Shown here one piece after another: positions 38,197 through 50,900 of a DNA stretch of 64,000 bases (positions within the stretch are counted from its first letter, which is position 1; each line of letters begins with the position of its first letter). This stretch comes from Klebsiella grimontii (GTDB lineage Bacteria > Pseudomonadota > Gammaproteobacteria > Enterobacterales > Enterobacteriaceae). The notes under the pieces were generated by a model, which saw only the letters and a list, made by a program, of their open reading frames with translations, was not told where the DNA came from and ran no database searches. Made by a program: the position numbers and the translations under genes. The DNA lies in assembly GCF_900200035.1 (NCBI RefSeq), contig NZ_FZTC01000015.1, forward strand, positions 868,001 to 932,000, in the 5' to 3' direction.

Positions 38197-38514
38197 ATGA
38201 GTAAGAGAGACTGGTTGGACTTCGATCAGCTAGTAGAGGACGAAGTTAAGGATGCGCTTAAACCGCCATCTATGTATAAAGTGATATTAGTCAATGATGA
38301 CTACACTCCAATGGAGTTTGTTATTGACGTGTTACAAAAATTCTTTTCTTATGATGTTGAACGTGCAACGCAACTGATGCTGACGGTTCACTATCAAGGT
38401 AAAGCGATTTGCGGGGTCTTTACCGCCGAAGTCGCGGAAACCAAAGTATCGATGGTGAACCAGTACGCGAGGGAGAACGAACATCCGTTGTTGTGTACGC
38501 TAGAAAAAGCCTGA
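38197..38514 (+). CDS. clpS: ClpS, N-degron adaptor of ClpAP
   Basis: 105 residues. A flexible N-terminal extension (1-25) precedes the core [20 protein letters not shown] with the N-degron pocket residues N and DD, then [20 protein letters not shown]. ClpS recognises bulky hydrophobic N-terminal residues and delivers the protein to ClpA. clpA starts 30 bases downstream. Confidence 0.97.
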   Translation: MSKRDWLDFDQLVEDEVKDALKPPSMYKVILVNDDYTPMEFVIDVLQKFFSYDVERATQLMLTVHYQGKAICGVFTAEVAETKVSMVNQYARENEHPLLCTLEKA

Positions 38515-38544
38515 ATGCAGGCAATAAACTTGGGGGAGGTGCCT

Positions 38545-40827
38545 ATGCTCAATCAAGAACTGGAACTCAGTTTAAACATGGCTTTCGCCAGAGCGCGCGA
38601 GCACCGTCATGAGTTCATGACCGTCGAGCACTTGTTGCTGGCGCTGCTTAGCAACCCTTCGGCCCGCGAAGCGCTTGAAGCGTGTTCAGTGGACCTGGTC
38701 GCGCTGCGTCAGGAGCTTGAAGCCTTCATCGAACAGACCACACCCGTACTGCCTGCAACGGAAGAAGAGCGCGATACTCAGCCGACGCTGAGCTTCCAGC
38801 GCGTACTGCAGCGTGCCGTTTTCCACGTCCAGTCTTCCGGCCGCAGCGAAGTGACCGGCGCCAACGTTCTGGTCGCGATTTTTAGCGAGCAGGAGTCTCA
38901 GGCGGCCTATCTGCTGCGTAAACATGAAGTCAGCCGACTTGATGTGGTGAATTTCATCTCTCATGGTACGCGTAAAGACGAGCCGAGCCAGTCTTCCGAT
39001 AACAGCGGAAGCCAGCCAGGCAGCAGCGAAGAGCAAGCAGGCGGGGAGGATCGTATGGAAAACTTCACCACCAACCTCAACCAGCTTGCCCGCGTAGGCG
39101 GTATCGATCCGCTGATCGGCCGCGAGAAAGAGCTGGAACGCGCTATTCAGGTTCTGTGCCGCCGTCGCAAGAACAACCCGCTGCTGGTGGGGGAATCCGG
39201 CGTCGGTAAAACCGCTATTGCTGAAGGTCTTGCCTGGCGTATCGTGCAGGGCGATGTGCCGGAAGTGATGGCAGATTGCACTATCTATTCGCTGGATATC
39301 GGCTCGCTGCTGGCAGGCACCAAATACCGCGGCGATTTTGAAAAACGCTTCAAAGCGCTGCTCAAGCAGCTGGAGCAGGACACCAACAGTATTCTGTTCA
39401 TTGATGAAATCCACACCATCATCGGTGCGGGCGCGGCTTCCGGCGGGCAGGTCGATGCCGCTAACCTGATTAAACCGCTGCTTTCCAGCGGTAAGATCCG
39501 GGTAATTGGTTCGACAACCTACCAGGAATTCAGCAACATCTTTGAAAAAGATCGTGCCCTGGCGCGTCGTTTCCAGAAAATTGATATCACCGAACCTTCC
39601 GTGGAAGAGACGGTGCAGATTATTAACGGCCTGAAGCCGAAGTATGAAGCGCACCACGATGTCCGTTACACCGCGAAGGCGGTACGTGCGGCGGTGGAAC
39701 TGGCGGTGAAATACATTAACGATCGTCATCTGCCGGATAAGGCGATTGACGTGATTGACGAAGCCGGAGCGCGTGCGCGCTTGATGCCGGTGAGCAAACG
39801 TAAGAAAACGGTTAACGTGGCGGATATTGAGTCCGTGGTGGCGCGGATTGCGCGCATTCCTGAGAAGAGCGTTTCCCGCAGCGATCGCGATACGCTGAAA
39901 AACCTCGGCGATCGCCTGAAAATGCTGGTCTTTGGCCAGGATAAGGCGATTGAGGCCTTAACCGAAGCGATCAAGATGGCGCGCGCCGGGCTTGGCCATG
40001 AGCACAAACCTGTGGGTTCTTTCCTGTTCGCCGGACCTACCGGGGTGGGTAAAACCGAGGTCACCGTGCAGCTGGCGAAGTCGCTGGGTATTGAGCTGCT
40101 GCGTTTTGATATGTCCGAATATATGGAACGTCATACCGTCAGCCGCTTAATCGGCGCGCCTCCGGGCTACGTAGGTTTCGATCAGGGCGGGCTGCTGACC
40201 GATGCGGTTATCAAGCATCCGCACGCGGTGCTGCTGCTGGATGAAATTGAAAAAGCGCATCCGGACGTCTTTAACCTGCTGTTGCAGGTGATGGATAACG
40301 GGACGCTGACCGATAACAATGGCCGCAAAGCGGATTTCCGCAACGTGGTGCTGGTGATGACCACCAACGCCGGGGTGCGTGAAACCGAGCGTAAATCCAT
40401 TGGCCTTATCCATCAGGACAACAGTCCGGATGCGATGGATGAGATCAAAAAGATCTTTACGCCGGAATTCCGTAACCGTCTCGACAACATTATCTGGTTC
40501 GATCACCTGTCTACGACGGTTATCCATCAGGTGGTGGATAAATTTATCGTCGAGCTGCAGGTTCAGCTGGATCAGAAAGGCGTCTCTTTGGAAGTGAGCC
40601 AGGAAGCCCGCGATTGGCTGGCCGAGAAAGGCTACGACCGGGCCATGGGCGCACGTCCGATGGCACGGGTAATTCAGGACAACCTGAAAAAACCGCTGGC
40701 CAACGAGCTGCTGTTTGGCTTACTGGTTGACGGCGGCCAGGTGACTGTGGAACTGGATAAAGAGAAAAACGCGCTGACCTACGACTTCCAGAGTGCGCAG
40801 AAGCACAAACCGGAAGCGGCGCATTAA
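38545..40827 (+). CDS. clpA: ClpA, AAA+ unfoldase of the ClpAP protease
   Basis: 760 residues from the ATG at 38545, with GGGGGAGG just upstream deciding the start. The N-domain (1-145) binds ClpS, D1 has Walker A GESGVGKT and [16 protein letters not shown]2 has GPTGVGKT and [15 protein letters not shown]; the C-terminus EAAH matches E. coli (758 residues). It unfolds substrates into ClpP. A strong terminator follows directly. The acidic/glutamine-rich linker after the N-domain ([19 protein letters not shown]) is slightly longer than in E. coli. Confidence 0.98.
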   Translation: MLNQELELSLNMAFARAREHRHEFMTVEHLLLALLSNPSAREALEACSVDLVALRQELEAFIEQTTPVLPATEEERDTQPTLSFQRVLQRAVFHVQSSGRSEVTGANVLVAIFSEQESQAAYLLRKHEVSRLDVVNFISHGTRKDEPSQSSDNSGSQPGSSEEQAGGEDRMENFTTNLNQLARVGGIDPLIGREKELERAIQVLCRRRKNNPLLVGESGVGKTAIAEGLAWRIVQGDVPEVMADCTIYSLDIGSLLAGTKYRGDFEKRFKALLKQLEQDTNSILFIDEIHTIIGAGAASGGQVDAANLIKPLLSSGKIRVIGSTTYQEFSNIFEKDRALARRFQKIDITEPSVEETVQIINGLKPKYEAHHDVRYTAKAVRAAVELAVKYINDRHLPDKAIDVIDEAGARARLMPVSKRKKTVNVADIESVVARIARIPEKSVSRSDRDTLKNLGDRLKMLVFGQDKAIEALTEAIKMARAGLGHEHKPVGSFLFAGPTGVGKTEVTVQLAKSLGIELLRFDMSEYMERHTVSRLIGAPPGYVGFDQGGLLTDAVIKHPHAVLLLDEIEKAHPDVFNLLLQVMDNGTLTDNNGRKADFRNVVLVMTTNAGVRETERKSIGLIHQDNSPDAMDEIKKIFTPEFRNRLDNIIWFDHLSTTVIHQVVDKFIVELQVQLDQKGVSLEVSQEARDWLAEKGYDRAMGARPMARVIQDNLKKPLANELLFGLLVDGGQVTVELDKEKNALTYDFQSAQKHKPEAAH

Positions 40828-40847
40828 GTTTCTGGTACTCAATGACA

Positions 40848-40873
40848 AAACCGGCCTTAGGGCCGGTTTTTTT
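40848..40873 (+). terminator. Rho-independent terminator of clpSA
   Basis: AAACCGGCC (40848-40856) and GGCCGGTTT (40861-40869) form a 9-bp stem with a four-base loop, followed by a run of T to 40873. Confidence 0.92.
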
Positions 40874-40907
40874 ATCTGCGCGCTTTAAGTTGTCTATGAT
40901 GTAGAAA

Positions 40908-40931
40908 TGAAAAGACCGGGAATTATCCCGG
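40908..40931 (-). terminator. Terminator of infA
   Basis: CCGGGA-ATTA-TCCCGG (40916-40931) forms a tight hairpin; on the minus strand it is followed by CTTTTCAT. It lies 34 bases after the infA stop. Confidence 0.7.
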
Positions 40932-40965
40932 CCTTCAGCATCTGGCGCGTTAAGCGCGAAAACGA

Positions 40966-41184
<219 letters not shown>

Positions 41185-41463
41185 CTAGTCCTCTGGGGTA
41201 TCACTACCGTAGTTTTGAACCGGCAAGATAATGCCGAAGTTCAGCAAGTATGTAAAGTTTTACGTCAAATCGCCGAAGTAGTTTTGGCGCATTACCCGTA
41301 ATTCACGCGGATAAACCGGGTGACAGGCGCAAACGTAAAGGGGGAGTGACAGAACAATGGGTGTTATCTGACTCTTATTATTCCCAAACGGCGGCGGGGC
41401 AACGGGCAGAAGCTACTCTACCGCGCAATTATAACATCCCAACAAAAAATGTGCTGAAAACAT

Positions 41464-42168
41464 TTACGCTTCTCCTGCAAATAGCACCCTCGGTACCCAG
41501 AATCGTTCCGGTAGACGATAAGTCCGCAGCACGGAGAGATAGTCGAGATAATCCCGGCGAGCAATTTCCACTGCGCCCAGCGACGCCGTATGCTTATTCA
41601 GCACCTGACAATCGATTAATTTTCCGCCATCCTGTGAAAATACCTGGCTAAAGATCAGCAGCGCGGTTTTAGAGGCGTTTTCGGCACGGCTGAACATCGA
41701 CTCTCCGCAAAACAGCGCGCCCTGCGCGACGCCGTACATTCCACCGACTAAAGCATCTCCCTGCCACACTTCAATAGAATGCGCATGTCCCAGCTCGTGC
41801 AGCTGATGGTAGGCCTGAACGATTCCTGCCGTTATCCATGTGCCCTCATCGCGATGGTCGGCACAGCCCTCGATAACCTGACCGAAGGCGTGATTCAGCG
41901 TCACACGATAGGGCGAGCGCTGATGGAAGCGCTTCATGCTGCGGCTGAGATGGAATTTCTCCGGCCACAGTACCGCTCGCGGATCGGGAGACCACCATAA
42001 AATAGGATCGCCGGGTGAAAACCACGGAAAAATACCGCGCTGATAGGCCATCAGTAGCCGCGCCGGGCTAAGATCGCCGCCCAGCGCCAACAGGCCATTA
42101 GGTTCACGTAAAGCGCCTTCCGGGGAGGGGAAGGCGATGGAATGATGAGAGAGCTGAACCAGCCGCAT
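41464..42168 (-). CDS. aat: Leucyl/phenylalanyl-tRNA-protein transferase Aat
   Basis: 234 residues, the E. coli length. Family motifs [40 protein letters not shown] and [20 protein letters not shown] are intact. It adds Leu or Phe to proteins with N-terminal Arg/Lys, creating the N-degrons read by ClpS. It lies within 4 kb of clpS and clpA. The transferase follows cydC after 38 bp on the same strand. Confidence 0.96.
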   Translation of the reverse strand: MRLVQLSHHSIAFPSPEGALREPNGLLALGGDLSPARLLMAYQRGIFPWFSPGDPILWWSPDPRAVLWPEKFHLSRSMKRFHQRSPYRVTLNHAFGQVIEGCADHRDEGTWITAGIVQAYHQLHELGHAHSIEVWQGDALVGGMYGVAQGALFCGESMFSRAENASKTALLIFSQVFSQDGGKLIDCQVLNKHTASLGAVEIARRDYLDYLSVLRTYRLPERFWVPRVLFAGEA

Positions 42169-42206
42169 TTTTACCTCAACGCATCAGGCAATGATTCAAT
42201 AGTAGC

Positions 42207-43928
42207 CTACAGGCGCTGCTTAAACTGGTAGTAACGCCCCTGTTCAGCCAGCAGTTCTGCGTGACTACCTTGCTCAATAATCTTCCCGTTGTCCATGACT
42301 ATTATCTGATTAAAACGCGCCAGTCCGCGCAGACGATGGGTCACCATTAATACGGTTTTTTCACGCATCACTTCTGCGAGTAAATCAAGGATTTGGCTTT
42401 CAGTCGTCGCATCGAGGCCTTCAGTAGGCTCATCAAGCAGCATGAGCGGCGCGTCGTGGAGCAGGGCGCGGGCGATAGCCAGTCTGCGCAGTTCGCCGCC
42501 GGAGAGCTGACGGCCGCCTTCGCCCAGCCAGCTATTCAGGCCGCTATCGTCCAGTAATTTTGCTAAACCGACGCGCTCAAGCGTTTCGGCAAGCCGGGCG
42601 TCGCTGGCGTTCGGGGAAGCCAGCAGCAGGTTATCGCGCAGCGTGGCGCTGAACAGGTGCACGCGCTGCGGCACGACGCTCATCGCCTGACGCAGCGTTG
42701 CCTCGTTAAGCTGCGCCAGTGGCTCACCGTTGAGTAATATTTCACCTTCCGCCGGATCCCATGCCCGGGTCAGCAGCTGCAACAGGGTTGATTTACCGCA
42801 GCCTGTGCGCCCCAGAATGGCGATATGCTCCCCGGCCTTGACCTGCAATGAAATTTTCTCCAGCGCAGGGGAGGGCTGCTGAGGATAGCTGAAGCTAACC
42901 TGATTTAAGTTCAACGCGACGCGCTCCAGCTTCCGCTCTTCGCCCTGAGTGAAGGAGACTTCCGGCTCTTGCTCGGTTATTTGCGTGATGCGTTTTGCAG
43001 AAGCGATCACCTGCCCGAGATGCTGAAATGCGCCGGTAACCGGCGCCAGCGCTTCGAACGCCGCCAGCGCGCAAAAGACAAACAGCGCAATCAGCGCCCC
43101 TGGCTGAGTATCGCCGCCAACCCCCGCGGAGGCGAGCCACAGCATAGCAATAACTGCAATACCGCCAATCAGTAGCATCAGCGCCTGAGAGAGGGCGGTC
43201 AGTTCCGCCTGGCGACGCTGCGCATCCAGCCAATGCGCTTCCGTTTTTTCCATTTGCCGCCGGTAGCGATCGCTGGCGTTGAACAGCATCAGCTCCGCCT
43301 GTCCCTGCAGCCAGGAGGTCAACTGCTGGCGATACTGCCCGCGAAGCCGGGTCATGCTTTCACCAGCGGGTTTGCCGGCGCGATAGAACAGCGGCGGCAT
43401 CACCAGCAGGGTGAGCAGCATAATACCGCCGAGGGTCAGGGCCAGCGTGACGTCCAGCACGCTCAGCCCCACGGTGACGACCAGGATCACCACCAGCGCC
43501 CCTACCAGCGGCGATATAACGCGCAGATAGAGATGATCCAGGGTATCGACATCGGCAACCACCCGGTTGAGCAGCTCGCCCTGACGAAAACGCGCCAGCC
43601 CGGCTGGGGAGAGCGGCAGCAGCTTGCTGAAGGTAAAGACCCGCAGGTGCTGCAGGACGCGGAAGGTGGCATCATGGCTAACCAGACGCTCAAAGTAGCG
43701 GCCTGCGGTGCGAATAATCGCCGCGCCGCGTACGCCGGCGGCAGGCAGCATATAGTTAAAGCTGTAGATGCCCGCTACGCCAACCACGGCGGATGCCGAC
43801 AGGAACCAGCCCGACAGCGTTAATAGGCCAATACTGGCCAGCAGCGTCACGATCGCCAGCACGATTCCGAGCAGCAACAGCCATTTGTGTCGTTTGTAGA
43901 GCGCCAGGTAAGGCCACAACGCGCGCAT
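42207..43928 (-). CDS. cydC: CydC, subunit of the CydDC ABC exporter
   Basis: 573 residues. Six N-terminal membrane segments, then an ATPase domain with Walker A ILGRTGCGKSTLLQLL, signature LSGGELRRLAIARAL, Walker B LMLLDEPTEGLD and VTHRL. With CydD it exports cysteine and glutathione (or binds heme) and is needed for cytochrome bd assembly. Its ATG directly follows the cydD stop with no gap, so the pair is translationally coupled. Confidence 0.97.
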   Translation of the reverse strand: MRALWPYLALYKRHKWLLLLGIVLAIVTLLASIGLLTLSGWFLSASAVVGVAGIYSFNYMLPAAGVRGAAIIRTAGRYFERLVSHDATFRVLQHLRVFTFSKLLPLSPAGLARFRQGELLNRVVADVDTLDHLYLRVISPLVGALVVILVVTVGLSVLDVTLALTLGGIMLLTLLVMPPLFYRAGKPAGESMTRLRGQYRQQLTSWLQGQAELMLFNASDRYRRQMEKTEAHWLDAQRRQAELTALSQALMLLIGGIAVIAMLWLASAGVGGDTQPGALIALFVFCALAAFEALAPVTGAFQHLGQVIASAKRITQITEQEPEVSFTQGEERKLERVALNLNQVSFSYPQQPSPALEKISLQVKAGEHIAILGRTGCGKSTLLQLLTRAWDPAEGEILLNGEPLAQLNEATLRQAMSVVPQRVHLFSATLRDNLLLASPNASDARLAETLERVGLAKLLDDSGLNSWLGEGGRQLSGGELRRLAIARALLHDAPLMLLDEPTEGLDATTESQILDLLAEVMREKTVLMVTHRLRGLARFNQIIVMDNGKIIEQGSHAELLAEQGRYYQFKQRL

Positions 43929-45695
43929 TTAAATCTCCTCCTGACGATGGGCGAGTAGGGTCGCGAACGGGCCGCCTGCGGCCGCCAGCTGCGAATAACT
44001 GCCTTGCTCAACAATTTGACCATCCTGCATAACCCAGACGGCATCCCAGTTTGCCAGGCCTTCCAACTGGTGGGTAACCATTAGCGTGGTTTGCTGCGTT
44101 GACGCATTGGTCAGCGCCTGCATCACCCGCTGTTCGCTATGCGCGTCAAGGCTGGCCGCTGGCTCGTCCAATAGCAGCAGACGACAGGGCACCAGCAGCG
44201 CCCGGGCGACGGCGACGCGCTGGGCCTGCCCGACCGACAGATGACCGGCCTGATCGCCAACAGGGGTATTGATACCCTGCGGCAGAAGGGAGAGGAACTC
44301 GCTGACCCAGGCTTTATCCAGCGCAAGCTGCAGCTGGGCTTCAGTAGCATCAGGGCAGGAGAGCAGGACGTTTTCGCGCAGCGTCGCCGCGGGCAGCTGC
44401 GGATTTTGCCCAACCCAGCTCAGGAGACGGCGCCAGCGGTCGGCGTCCAGGCTCTTTAACTCAACGCCATTGACCCTGAGAGAGCCATCATAAGGAAGAA
44501 AACCGGTTAACGTATTCAGCAGCGAGCTCTTGCCCGAGCCGCTTTGCCCAACCAGCACCACACGTTCCCCGGCGCGTAAGGAAAAACTCAGCGGCCCGGC
44601 CAGCACTTTTCCTTCGGGAGACTTAATTAGCAGGTCGCGAGCTTCAATACTTATCATTTCATTATCGCTTAATGCCTTTTCTCCACGCTCTGCCTGCGCC
44701 AGCGGCGTTTCCATAAAGGTCTTCAGGCTATCAGCGGCGCCAATAGCCTGCGCTTTAGCATGATAAAAGGTACCTAAATCGCGCAGCGGTTGGAAAAACT
44801 CGGGGGCCAGAATTAGAGCGAGGAAACCGGACATCAACGTCACCCCGGCGCCGTAATGGCCAAAGTTGAGTTCTCCCAAATAGGAGAAGCCAAAGTAAAC
44901 GGCGACCAGCGCAATAGAGAGCGAGGTGAAAAATTCCAGGACCCCGGAGGAGAGAAACGCCAGGCGCAGCACTTCCATGGTCCGCTGGCGGAAATCCTGC
45001 GAGGCTTCGCGTATGTTGTCGGTCTCTGCTTCACCGCGATGAAAAATTCGCAGCGTTTCCATACCGCGCAGACGATCGAGAAAATGGCCGCTTAACCGCG
45101 CCAGAGCGAGAAAGTTGCGTCGGTTGGCATCGGCCGCGCCCATCCCAACCAGCGCCATAAACAGCGGAATAAGCGGGGCGGTGCCCAGCAAAATAAGCGC
45201 GGCAGCCCAGTTGACCGGGAAAATAGTGATGACAATCAGCAAAGGGATAGAGGCCGCCAGCGTCATCTGCGGCAAATAGCGAGCATAGTAATCATGCATA
45301 TCGTCGATCTGCTCAAGGATCAGCGTGGCCCAGCTACCGGCGGGTTTCCCCTGTATCCAGGCCGGCCCCGCCTGCTGTAAGCGATCCAGAACCTGACGGC
45401 GGATCTCCAGGCGGATATGTTGACCTGCCTGAAAACCCACTCTTTCACGCAGCCAGATCACCCAGGCGCGAAGCACGAAGACCAGCACCAGTAACGTAAA
45501 GGGCAGCAGCAGCGCCGTCGCGGGGATATTTTCCATAATCATGCGGTGAAGGATCCTCGCCAGGAACCAGGCCTGAGCAACGATCAACAGGCCGCTAACG
45601 ACGCCCAATACACGGGAAATCATCAACCAGCGACGGGAGATAATGCTTTGATCTTTTAACCAACGGGTTAACTCTTGTTGACGGGTTTTATTCAT
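43929..45695 (-). CDS. cydD: CydD, subunit of the CydDC ABC exporter
   Basis: 588 residues from the ATG at 45695 (MNKTRQQELTRWLKDQSIIS), the E. coli start; the frame extends 20 codons upstream but without family support. Membrane domain followed by an ATPase domain with Walker A LVGQSGSGKSSLLNTL, signature LSVGQAQRVAVARAL (V for the usual G, as in the family) and LLLLDEPAASLD. Partner of CydC. Confidence 0.97.
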   Translation of the reverse strand: MNKTRQQELTRWLKDQSIISRRWLMISRVLGVVSGLLIVAQAWFLARILHRMIMENIPATALLLPFTLLVLVFVLRAWVIWLRERVGFQAGQHIRLEIRRQVLDRLQQAGPAWIQGKPAGSWATLILEQIDDMHDYYARYLPQMTLAASIPLLIVITIFPVNWAAALILLGTAPLIPLFMALVGMGAADANRRNFLALARLSGHFLDRLRGMETLRIFHRGEAETDNIREASQDFRQRTMEVLRLAFLSSGVLEFFTSLSIALVAVYFGFSYLGELNFGHYGAGVTLMSGFLALILAPEFFQPLRDLGTFYHAKAQAIGAADSLKTFMETPLAQAERGEKALSDNEMISIEARDLLIKSPEGKVLAGPLSFSLRAGERVVLVGQSGSGKSSLLNTLTGFLPYDGSLRVNGVELKSLDADRWRRLLSWVGQNPQLPAATLRENVLLSCPDATEAQLQLALDKAWVSEFLSLLPQGINTPVGDQAGHLSVGQAQRVAVARALLVPCRLLLLDEPAASLDAHSEQRVMQALTNASTQQTTLMVTHQLEGLANWDAVWVMQDGQIVEQGSYSQLAAAGGPFATLLAHRQEEI

Positions 45696-45754
45696 TGCGC
45701 GCTTAGCAGGTGTAGTTATGAGTTTTTTGGGCACGGCAATGTTACAACGGGGCA

Positions 45755-45781
45755 AAAATAAAGGCGACTTTTCGTCGCCTT
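45755..45781 (-). terminator. Terminator of trxB
   Basis: AAGGCGAC (45761-45768) pairs with GTCGCCTT (45774-45781); on the minus strand the stem is followed by TATTTTTG. It separates trxB from the downstream cydDC. Confidence 0.82.
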
Positions 45782-45809
45782 CTTTACCTTTGTTACTGAC
45801 TTGTAAAGA

Positions 45810-47309
<1,500 letters not shown>

Positions 47310-47804
47310 ATGGTAGATAGCAAGAAGCGCCCTGGCAAAGATCTCGACCGCATTGATCGTAATATTTTGAATGAATTGCAAAAAGACGGGCGTATTTCCA
47401 ACGTCGAGCTTTCTAAACGGGTGGGACTTTCTCCGACGCCTTGCCTTGAGCGCGTGCGTCGACTGGAAAGACAGGGTTTTATTCAGGGCTATACAGCGCT
47501 GCTCAACCCGCATTATCTGGATGCATCACTTCTGGTATTTGTTGAGATTACTCTGAATCGTGGCGCGCCGGATGTGTTTGAGCAATTTAACTCCGCTGTG
47601 CAAAAACTTGAAGAAATTCAAGAGTGTCATCTGGTTTCCGGGGATTTCGACTATCTGTTGAAAACTCGCGTGCCGGATATGTCAGCGTATCGTAAATTAC
47701 TGGGCGAGACCTTGCTGCGCCTGCCGGGCGTAAATGACACCCGTACCTATGTGGTAATGGAAGAAGTCAAGCAAAGTAATCGTCTGGTAATCAAGACGCG
47801 CTAA
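47310..47804 (+). CDS. lrp: Leucine-responsive regulatory protein Lrp
   Basis: 164 residues. The N-terminal helix-turn-helix (about 12-60: RIDRNILNELQKDGRISNVE with LSKRVGLSPTPCLERVRRLE) and C-terminal RAM effector domain (LVSGDFDYLLKTRVPDMSAY) are as in E. coli. Global regulator of amino acid metabolism, fimbriae and transport, responding to leucine. A perfect-stem terminator follows. Confidence 0.98.
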   Translation: MVDSKKRPGKDLDRIDRNILNELQKDGRISNVELSKRVGLSPTPCLERVRRLERQGFIQGYTALLNPHYLDASLLVFVEITLNRGAPDVFEQFNSAVQKLEEIQECHLVSGDFDYLLKTRVPDMSAYRKLLGETLLRLPGVNDTRTYVVMEEVKQSNRLVIKTR

Positions 47805-47842
47805 CACGGAACAGGTGCAAAATCGATGTAGTTTGATTACAC

Positions 47843-47862
47843 TCCTGTTAATCCATACAGCA
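47843..47862 (+). promoter_or_regulatory. LexA box upstream of ftsK
   Basis: CTGT-TAATCCAT-ACAG (core 47845-47860) is a canonical CTGT-N8-ACAG LexA site, in the position of the SOS-regulated ftsK (dinH) promoter of E. coli. It overlaps the left arm of the lrp terminator by two bases. Confidence 0.82.
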
Positions 47863-47897
47863 ACAGTGCCGGGGAGACCCGGCACTGTTGTCCGTTT
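47861..47897 (+). terminator. Hairpin terminator of lrp
   Basis: CAACAGTGCCGG (47861-47872) and CCGGCACTGTTG (47879-47890) form a perfect 12-bp stem with a six-base loop, followed by TCCGTTTT. Confidence 0.75.
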
Positions 47898-47939
47898 TAG
47901 CCGAAGGCAGGAAACAGCCTGATACCTGGAGAGCCTTTC

Positions 47940-50900
47940 TTGAGCCAGGAATACACCGAAGACAAAGAAGTCAAATTCACAAAGCTAAGTAGCGGGCGCC
48001 GACTCCTTGAGGCGTTACTCATTCTTTGCTCCCTTTTTGCCATCTGGTTGATGGCGGCCTTACTCAGCTTTAATCCCTCGGATCCTAGCTGGTCACAAAC
48101 GGCGTGGCATGAGCCTATTCACAACTTAGGCGGGACGCCGGGAGCCTGGCTCGCCGATACGCTATTTTTTATTTTTGGCGTAATGGCCTATACCATTCCG
48201 GTCATCATTATCGGCGGCTGCTGGTTTGCCTGGCGTCATCAGGAAAACGACGAGTACATCGACTATTTCGCCGTCTCGCTGCGTTTGATTGGCGCGCTGG
48301 CGCTGATCCTCACGTCCTGCGGTCTGGCGGCGATTAACGCGGATGATATCTGGTACTTCGCTTCGGGCGGGGTGATCGGCAGCCTACTGAGCACGACCCT
48401 GCAACCGCTGCTGCACAGCAGCGGCGGTACAATCGCGCTGCTCTGCATCTGGGCGGCAGGACTGACGCTGTTTACCGGCTGGTCCTGGGTTAGCATTGCT
48501 GAAAAACTCGGCGGCGCGATCCTTTCAGTTCTCACTTTCGCCAGCAACCGTACCCGTCGTGACGACACCTGGGTCGATGAAGGGGAATATGAAGAAGATG
48601 AAGAAGAATATGAAGACGATGAATCCACTAAACCGCAAGGTTCTCGTCGGGCGCGGATTCTACGCAGCGCCTTAGCACGCCGCCAGCGCCTGGCTGAGAA
48701 GTTTGCCAATCCGCTGGGGCGTAAGACCGATGCCGCGTTGTTCTCCGGTAAACGGATGGACGACGCCGAGGGCGAGGTTCAGTACAGCGCCAGCGGCGCG
48801 CCTGTTGCCGCAGACGATGTGCTTTTTTCTGGTTCTAGCGCAGCGCGTCAGGCGAACGCCGATGATGTTCTGTTCTCCGGAGCCAGCGCGGCGCGCCCCG
48901 GCGATTTTGACCCCTACGATCCTCTGTTGAACGGGCATAGTATTGCCGATCCGGTGGCTTTGGCCGCGCAGGATACCGCGGCGCCGCAGGCATGGTCTGA
49001 ACCGCTGCCTGGGTATGACGCTCAGCCAGTTTATCAGCCTGAACCGGCTTACCCGCCGCAGTACGCGTCTCAGCCGGAGCAGGCTCCTGTTCAGCAGCCT
49101 GCTTATCAGCCTGAACCAGCTTACCCGCCGCAGCAGGCCTATCAACCGGCGCAGGCCCCTGTTCAGCCGCCTGCTTATCAGCCTGAAGCGGCTTACCCGC
49201 CGCAGCATGCCTATCAGCCGGAGCAGGCTCCTGTTCAGCCGCCTGCTTATCAGCCTGAACCGGCCTACCCGCCGCAGCACGTCTATCAGCCGGCGCAGGC
49301 CCCTGTTCAGCCGCCTGCTTATCAGCCTGAACCGGCCTACCCGCCGCAGCAGGCCTATCAGCCGGCGCAGGCCCCTGTTCAGCCGCCTGCTTATCAGCCT
49401 GAACCGGCTTACCCGCCGCAGCAGGCCTATCAGCCTGCGCAGGCTCCAGTTCAGCAGCCCGCTTATCAGCCTGAACCAGCTTACCCGCCGCAGCAGGCCC
49501 CTATCCAGCAGCCTGAACCTTACGTTCCTGCTTCTGCCGTAGAGCCTGAGCCAGCAGAGGAGGTGAAACCACAGCGTCCGCCGATGTACTACTTCGAAGA
49601 AGTGGAAGAGAAACGCGCGCGTGAACGCGAGCAGCTTGCCGCGTGGTATCAGCCAATCCCAGAACCGGTCAGTCCAGTTGCGACAAAACCGATCTCACCT
49701 CCGCCTGCTCCGGCGGCTGATGTTGCCGCGGTGAGCGCGCTGGCGGCCGGCGTCCATCAGGCCACCGGGGCAAGCGCCGCGGCGGCCTCCGTCGCATCCA
49801 GCGCCGCGCCGCTGTTTAGCCCGGCGTCTGGCGGCCCGCGTGCGCAGGTAAAAGAGGGCATAGGCCCGAAATTGCCTCGTCCAAATCGCGTTCGTGTTCC
49901 AACGCGACGTGAGCTGGCATCCTATGGCATTAAGCTGCCTTCGCAGCGGTTGGCTGAAGAACGCGCGCGTCAGGCAGAACATCAGCACTATGATGATGAT
50001 GCGCTGACGGACGAGGAAGTTGCAGAGTTTGAGCAGGGCGAGCTGGCGCGTCAGTTCGCGGCTGCGCAAAATCAGCGCTATGGCGATAGCTACGCTGCGG
50101 AAGAGGATAATGTAGACGAGGATTCCGCCGCTGAAGCCGAACTTGCCCGTCAGTTTGCCGCTTCCCAGCAGCAGCGTTACGCCAGCGAGCAGCCGCCGGG
50201 ATCGCATCCGTTCTCTGCGGCTGATTATGAATTCTCGCCAATGAAAACGTTAGTTGATGATACGCCGAGCGAGCCTGTCTTCACGCCGATGCCGGAAGTG
50301 CAGCAGCCCGCCCCGCAGCCGACCCAGCATTCGCAGCCCGTACAGCAGCCGATGCCGCACCAGCAGATGCATCAGCAGCCGCAAAGTGCGCAGCCTCAGG
50401 CTTATCAGCCAGTACAGCAGCAGCCGGTTCAACATCCGCAGATGCCACAGCAGGCTCCTGGCGGTTATCCGCAGCAGCAGGCTTCGCAGCAGCAGCAACC
50501 GATCCCGCAGCCGCAGGAAAGCCTGATTCACCCGCTGTTGATGCGCAATGGCGACAGTCGCCCGTTGCAGAAACCCACGACGCTGCTGCCTTCGCTTGAT
50601 CTGCTCACGCCGCCGCCGGCTGAGGTTGAGCCGATCGATACCTTTGCCCTCGAGCAGATGGCGCGTTTGGTTGAAGCTCGTCTGGCCGATTTCCGCATTA
50701 AAGCCGACGTGGTGAACTACTCACCAGGCCCGGTCATCACCCGCTTTGAGCTAAACCTGGCTCCAGGGGTGAAAGCGGCGCGGATTTCCAACCTGTCGCG
50801 AGATCTGGCGCGTTCACTGTCCACGGCGGCGGTTCGTGTGGTGGAAGTTATTCCGGGTAAACCTTACGTTGGCCTGGAGTTGCCTAACAAAAAGCGCCAG

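Noticed and set aside
49032-49499. Regular repeats that could suggest a CRISPR array
   Set aside because: Units are contiguous without spacers, are multiples of three and encode a peptide repeat in frame.
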